DNA from: RGIG7213 sp045544195 | Lineage (GTDB): Bacteria > Bacillota > Clostridia > Oscillospirales > CAG-272 | DNA: 64,000 nt | Reading direction: 5' to 3' | Assembly (NCBI GenBank): GCA_045544195.1 | Contig: JAZPYO010000034.1 | Location: 62,001 to 126,000 of the forward strand | Shown: positions 61,326-64,000 of the stretch, one piece after another | Layout: every line of letters begins with the position of its first letter | How positions within the stretch are numbered: the stretch's first letter is position 1 | The notes under the pieces: model-generated | What the model was told of the DNA's origin: nothing | What the model saw: the letters and a program-made list of their open reading frames with translations, nothing else | Database searches by the model: none | Made by a program: the position numbers and the translations under genes

Positions 61326-64000
61326 TTATTCGTAAAGCTTTGCCATATTGAGAAGCTTTCTGTACTTCTCCTTAGCCTGTTTTTCAGCAATTGCGAAGAG
61401 TTCCTCTGCTCTTTCGGGGAATGCTCTTACCAAAGAGTTGTAACGAACCTCGGACATAATAAAGTCGCGGTAGGAGAGTGTAGGCTCCTTGGAGTCAAGC
61501 GTGAAGGGCTGTTCCTTTTCGGGATTGAAGCGGAATGTATGCCAGTAGCCTGACTGAACAGCATTCTTCGTTTCCTGCATGCTCGTTGCAAGACCCTTCT
61601 TAATACCGTGGTTGATACAAGGAGCGTATGCAATAACGAGCGAAGGACCGTTATAAGCCTCAGCCTCAAGTATAGCCTTCAAGCACTGATTGTAATCAGC
61701 GCCCATAGCAACCTGAGCTGTATAAACGTAGCCATACGACATAGCGATCTGAGCAAGATCCTTCTTCTTTGTGTTCTTACCGGAAGCGGCAAACTGTGCT
61801 ACTGAGCCCGTAGGTGTAGACTTCGAAGCCTGACCGCCTGTATTGGAGTAAACCTCTGTATCGAATACGAAGATGTTGATATCCTCGCCCGATGCAATAG
61901 CGTGGTCAAGACCGCCAAAGCCGATATCGTAAGCCCAACCGTCACCACCGAATATCCAGATGGATTTCTTAACAAAGAGATCCTTCATCGCCAGTGCCTG
62001 CTTGCAAAGGTCGCAATCAGGGCAAGCCTTCAATGCTTTTTCAAGCTCAACGGCAGCTATCTTGGAAGCTGTTCCGTCATCCTTAGCAACAAGCCAAGCC
62101 TTAGAAGCTTCTGCAAGCTCTGCGCAGTCTGAAGAAGCGAGCTTCTCTACTATTTCAGTAAGGAGAGCGCGGCGCTGTCTTGTAGCGGTTGCCATACCAA
62201 GACCGTATTCAGCGTTATCCTCAAACAAGGAGTTAGCCCAAGCGGGACCCTTGCCTTCTTTATTTGTTGTGTAAGGTGTAGAAGGAGCTGAACCACCCCA
62301 GATAGATGAGCATCCTGTTGCGTTAGCAATAAACATTCTGTCACCGAACAGCTGTGTTATGAGCTTTGCGTAAGGTGTTTCGCCGCAACCGGGGCATGCA
62401 CCTGAGAACTCAAGCAAAGGCTGCTTGAACTGTGAGCCCTTAACTGTTTCGGGCTTGAATTTTGCAAGAACATCTGCATCATCTGTGTACTGATATGCAA
62501 GATCGAAATACTTCTGTTTGTCAACCTGTGTGTCAAGGGGCTTCATCGTGAGAGCCTTTGCGCCCTTCTTACCGGGGCAAACCTGAGCACAAGAGCCGCA
62601 GCCTGTACAGTCAAGTGCCGAAACAACGATCGAGAACTTGTAGCCTGCAAGACCTGTCATAGGAACTGTTGCCATATCGCCTGTATCAACGCTGTCGGGA
62701 ATAGCTACAGGACGGATTACAGCATGAGGACAAACATAAGAGCAGAAGTTACACTGAATGCAGTTTTCGAAATTCCATTCGGGAACATCTACTGCAATAC
62801 CTCTCTTTTCGAATGCGGCAAGACCCTGAGGGAATGTACCGTCAGCCTCTGAAACGAATGTTGAAACGGGGAGCTCGTCACCCTTCTGAGCATTAACGGG
62901 TGTAAGGATGTTCTTTTCAAATCTTCCGAGCATATCGCCGTCGTCTGCTGCACATGCACAGCCGTTTGCTTCATCCGCTGCGTTAGCCCATTCAGCAGGA
63001 ACATCGATCTTAACGAGATTTGCAATACCGAGATCGATAGCGCTCTGGTTCATCTTAACGATGTCCTCGCCCTTTTTGGAGAATGACTTTACAACAGCAT
63101 CCTTCATATAAGTTACAGCTTCTTCTATCGGAATGATATTAGCGAGTTTGAAGAAAGCAGCCTGGAGAACCATACTGAAGCGGTTGCCAAGACCGAGCTC
63201 TCTTGCTATCTTAACACCGTCAACGGTGTAGAAATTAACGTTTTTGTTTGCAAGATCACGCTTAACATTTGCAGGAAGTCTTTCATTGAGCTCCTCTGCA
63301 GTCCAGCCTGTGTTAAGCAGGAACGTACCGCCGTTCTTTACGTCCTTTGTCATATCGTACTTTGTAAGATATGCTACGTTGTGGCAAGCGACAAAGTCTG
63401 CCATTGAAACGTAGTAAGGGCTCTTTATCTGCTTATCACCGAAACGAAGGTGGGATATTGTTACGCCACCGCTCTTTTTGGAGTCGTATGCGAAATATGC
63501 CTGAACCTTCTTATCAGTGTGGTCGCCGATGATCTTGATGGAGTTCTTGTTTGCGCCGACTGTACCGTCAGCACCGATACCCCAGAATTTGCAGCAGATC
63601 GTGCCTTCGGGAACTGTATCGGGGTTTTCGCAATCCTCGAGAGAAAGACCTGTTACATCGTCCTTAATGCTGATCGTGAAGTGATTCTTGGGCTGAGAAG
63701 CATCAAGGTTTCTGTAAACGGAAATAATGTTCGCGGGAGTTGTATCCTTGGAACCGAGACCGTAGCGTCCGCCGATGAGAACATCAACCTTAACGCCCTC
63801 CTGCTCTAAAGCTGAGCAAACATCAAGATACAAGGGCTCACCGATAGCACCGGGTTCCTTTGTTCTGTCCATAACTGCGATCTTCTTTGCAGTAGCGGGG
63901 ATAGCTGCAACAAAATGCTTTGTTGAGAAGGGTCTGTAAAGACGAACCTTTATCAAACCGACCTTCTCGCCCTTAGCTGTGAGGTAATCGATAGTTTCTT
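61326..64000 (-). CDS. nifJ: Pyruvate:ferredoxin (flavodoxin) oxidoreductase, C-terminal part
   Basis: Anaerobic enzyme converting pyruvate and CoA to acetyl-CoA, CO2 and reduced ferredoxin. The frame is open through position 64000, so the gene runs off the right edge; about 890 of the usual 1170-1200 residues are here. Visible: domain II/III segments (LIGGRYGLGSKDTTP), a two-[4Fe-4S] ferredoxin domain (CIQCNFCSYVCPHAVIRP and CTGCGSCAQVCPGKKGAKAL), the proximal-cluster region (SGACPGCGETPYAKL and NATGCSSIWGGSAPSTPY) and the thiamine diphosphate motif (GDGWAYDIGFGGLDHAIA and YSNTGGQASKSTPTG). The N-terminal pyruvate-binding domain is outside the window. Confidence 0.96.
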   Translation of the reverse strand, partial: ETIDYLTAKGEKVGLIKVRLYRPFSTKHFVAAIPATAKKIAVMDRTKEPGAIGEPLYLDVCSALEQEGVKVDVLIGGRYGLGSKDTTPANIISVYRNLDASQPKNHFTISIKDDVTGLSLEDCENPDTVPEGTICCKFWGIGADGTVGANKNSIKIIGDHTDKKVQAYFAYDSKKSGGVTISHLRFGDKQIKSPYYVSMADFVACHNVAYLTKYDMTKDVKNGGTFLLNTGWTAEELNERLPANVKRDLANKNVNFYTVDGVKIARELGLGNRFSMVLQAAFFKLANIIPIEEAVTYMKDAVVKSFSKKGEDIVKMNQSAIDLGIANLVKIDVPAEWANAADEANGCACAADDGDMLGRFEKNILTPVNAQKGDELPVSTFVSEADGTFPQGLAAFEKRGIAVDVPEWNFENCIQCNFCSYVCPHAVIRPVAIPDSVDTGDMATVPMTGLAGYKFSIVVSALDCTGCGSCAQVCPGKKGAKALTMKPLDTQVDKQKYFDLAYQYTDDADVLAKFKPETVKGSQFKQPLLEFSGACPGCGETPYAKLITQLFGDRMFIANATGCSSIWGGSAPSTPYTTNKEGKGPAWANSLFEDNAEYGLGMATATRQRRALLTEIVEKLASSDCAELAEASKAWLVAKDDGTASKIAAVELEKALKACPDCDLCKQALAMKDLFVKKSIWIFGGDGWAYDIGFGGLDHAIASGEDINIFVFDTEVYSNTGGQASKSTPTGSVAQFAASGKNTKKKDLAQIAMSYGYVYTAQVAMGADYNQCLKAILEAEAYNGPSLVIAYAPCINHGIKKGLATSMQETKNAVQSGYWHTFRFNPEKEQPFTLDSKEPTLSYRDFIMSEVRYNSLVRAFPERAEELFAIAEKQAKEKYRKLLNMAKLYE

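Overview
The window (about 43% GC by eye) looks like chromosomal DNA of an anaerobic, spore-lineage Clostridia member, probably Oscillospiraceae/Ruminococcaceae. The evidence is the presence of both PolC and DnaE, pyruvate:ferredoxin oxidoreductase, sporulation-family proteins (YunB, YlmC/YmxH, a SpoVB-like flippase, CotH), a dockerin-bearing secreted protein, and Shine-Dalgarno sequences of the AGGAGG type. Most of the sequence is housekeeping; the one clearly accessory block lies at about 24.4-32.8 kb.

Layout. 0-3.2 kb: 3' end of 6-phosphofructokinase, a secreted transglutaminase-like protein with a dockerin, and YunB. 3.2-4.5 kb (-): a DUF1015 protein. 4.6-8.2 kb (+): alaS, mscL and a HIT hydrolase, ending at a bidirectional terminator. 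8.2-11 kb: an unrecognised two-helix membrane protein (-) and a SpoVB-like flippase (+). 11-17.8 kb (+): ileS, nusB, a TsaD paralogue, xseA, xseB and ispA. 17.9-22.7 kb (+): tlyA, argR, recN, tyrS and a LUD protein. 22.7-24.6 kb (-): a uridine-kinase-like nucleoside kinase behind a guanine-type purine riboswitch.

24.7-32.55 kb (+): the most interesting unit. From one consensus promoter run a PqqD-like protein, a 2031-residue secreted fibro-slime protein, a 74-residue three-cysteine peptide and a radical SAM/SPASM enzyme. This reads as a RiPP-type operon. A perfect 13-bp terminator-like hairpin lies inside the first codons of the radical SAM gene, just after the peptide gene, and could set the ratio of peptide to enzyme. 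Downstream is a short non-coding patch with small direct repeats, a tandem hairpin array and tRNA-Arg(CCG).

32.9-43.1 kb: a TtcA-like PP-loop ATPase, a diacylglycerol-kinase-family protein, a DUF4430-like lipoprotein, a class A penicillin-binding protein and YlmC (all -); a CotH lipoprotein (+); gpsA and a NERD-like membrane protein (-); a BMP-family lipoprotein (+). 43.2-53.8 kb (-): the conserved run pyrH-frr-uppS-cdsA-dxr-rseP-ispG-polC, linking ribosome recycling, undecaprenyl and phospholipid precursors, the MEP isoprenoid pathway and replication. 53.9-55.8 kb (-): rpsB-tsf with a structured leader. 55.8-61.2 kb (-): murB-whiA-dnaE. 61.3-64 kb (-): the C-terminal part of pyruvate:ferredoxin oxidoreductase, running off the window.

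Promoters are listed only where both hexamers and a 17-bp spacer can be read. Several -35/-10 pairs are close to consensus, and two of them (tlyA, murB) place the predicted transcript start almost on the start codon. All functional calls are from reading the sequence; no database search was run.
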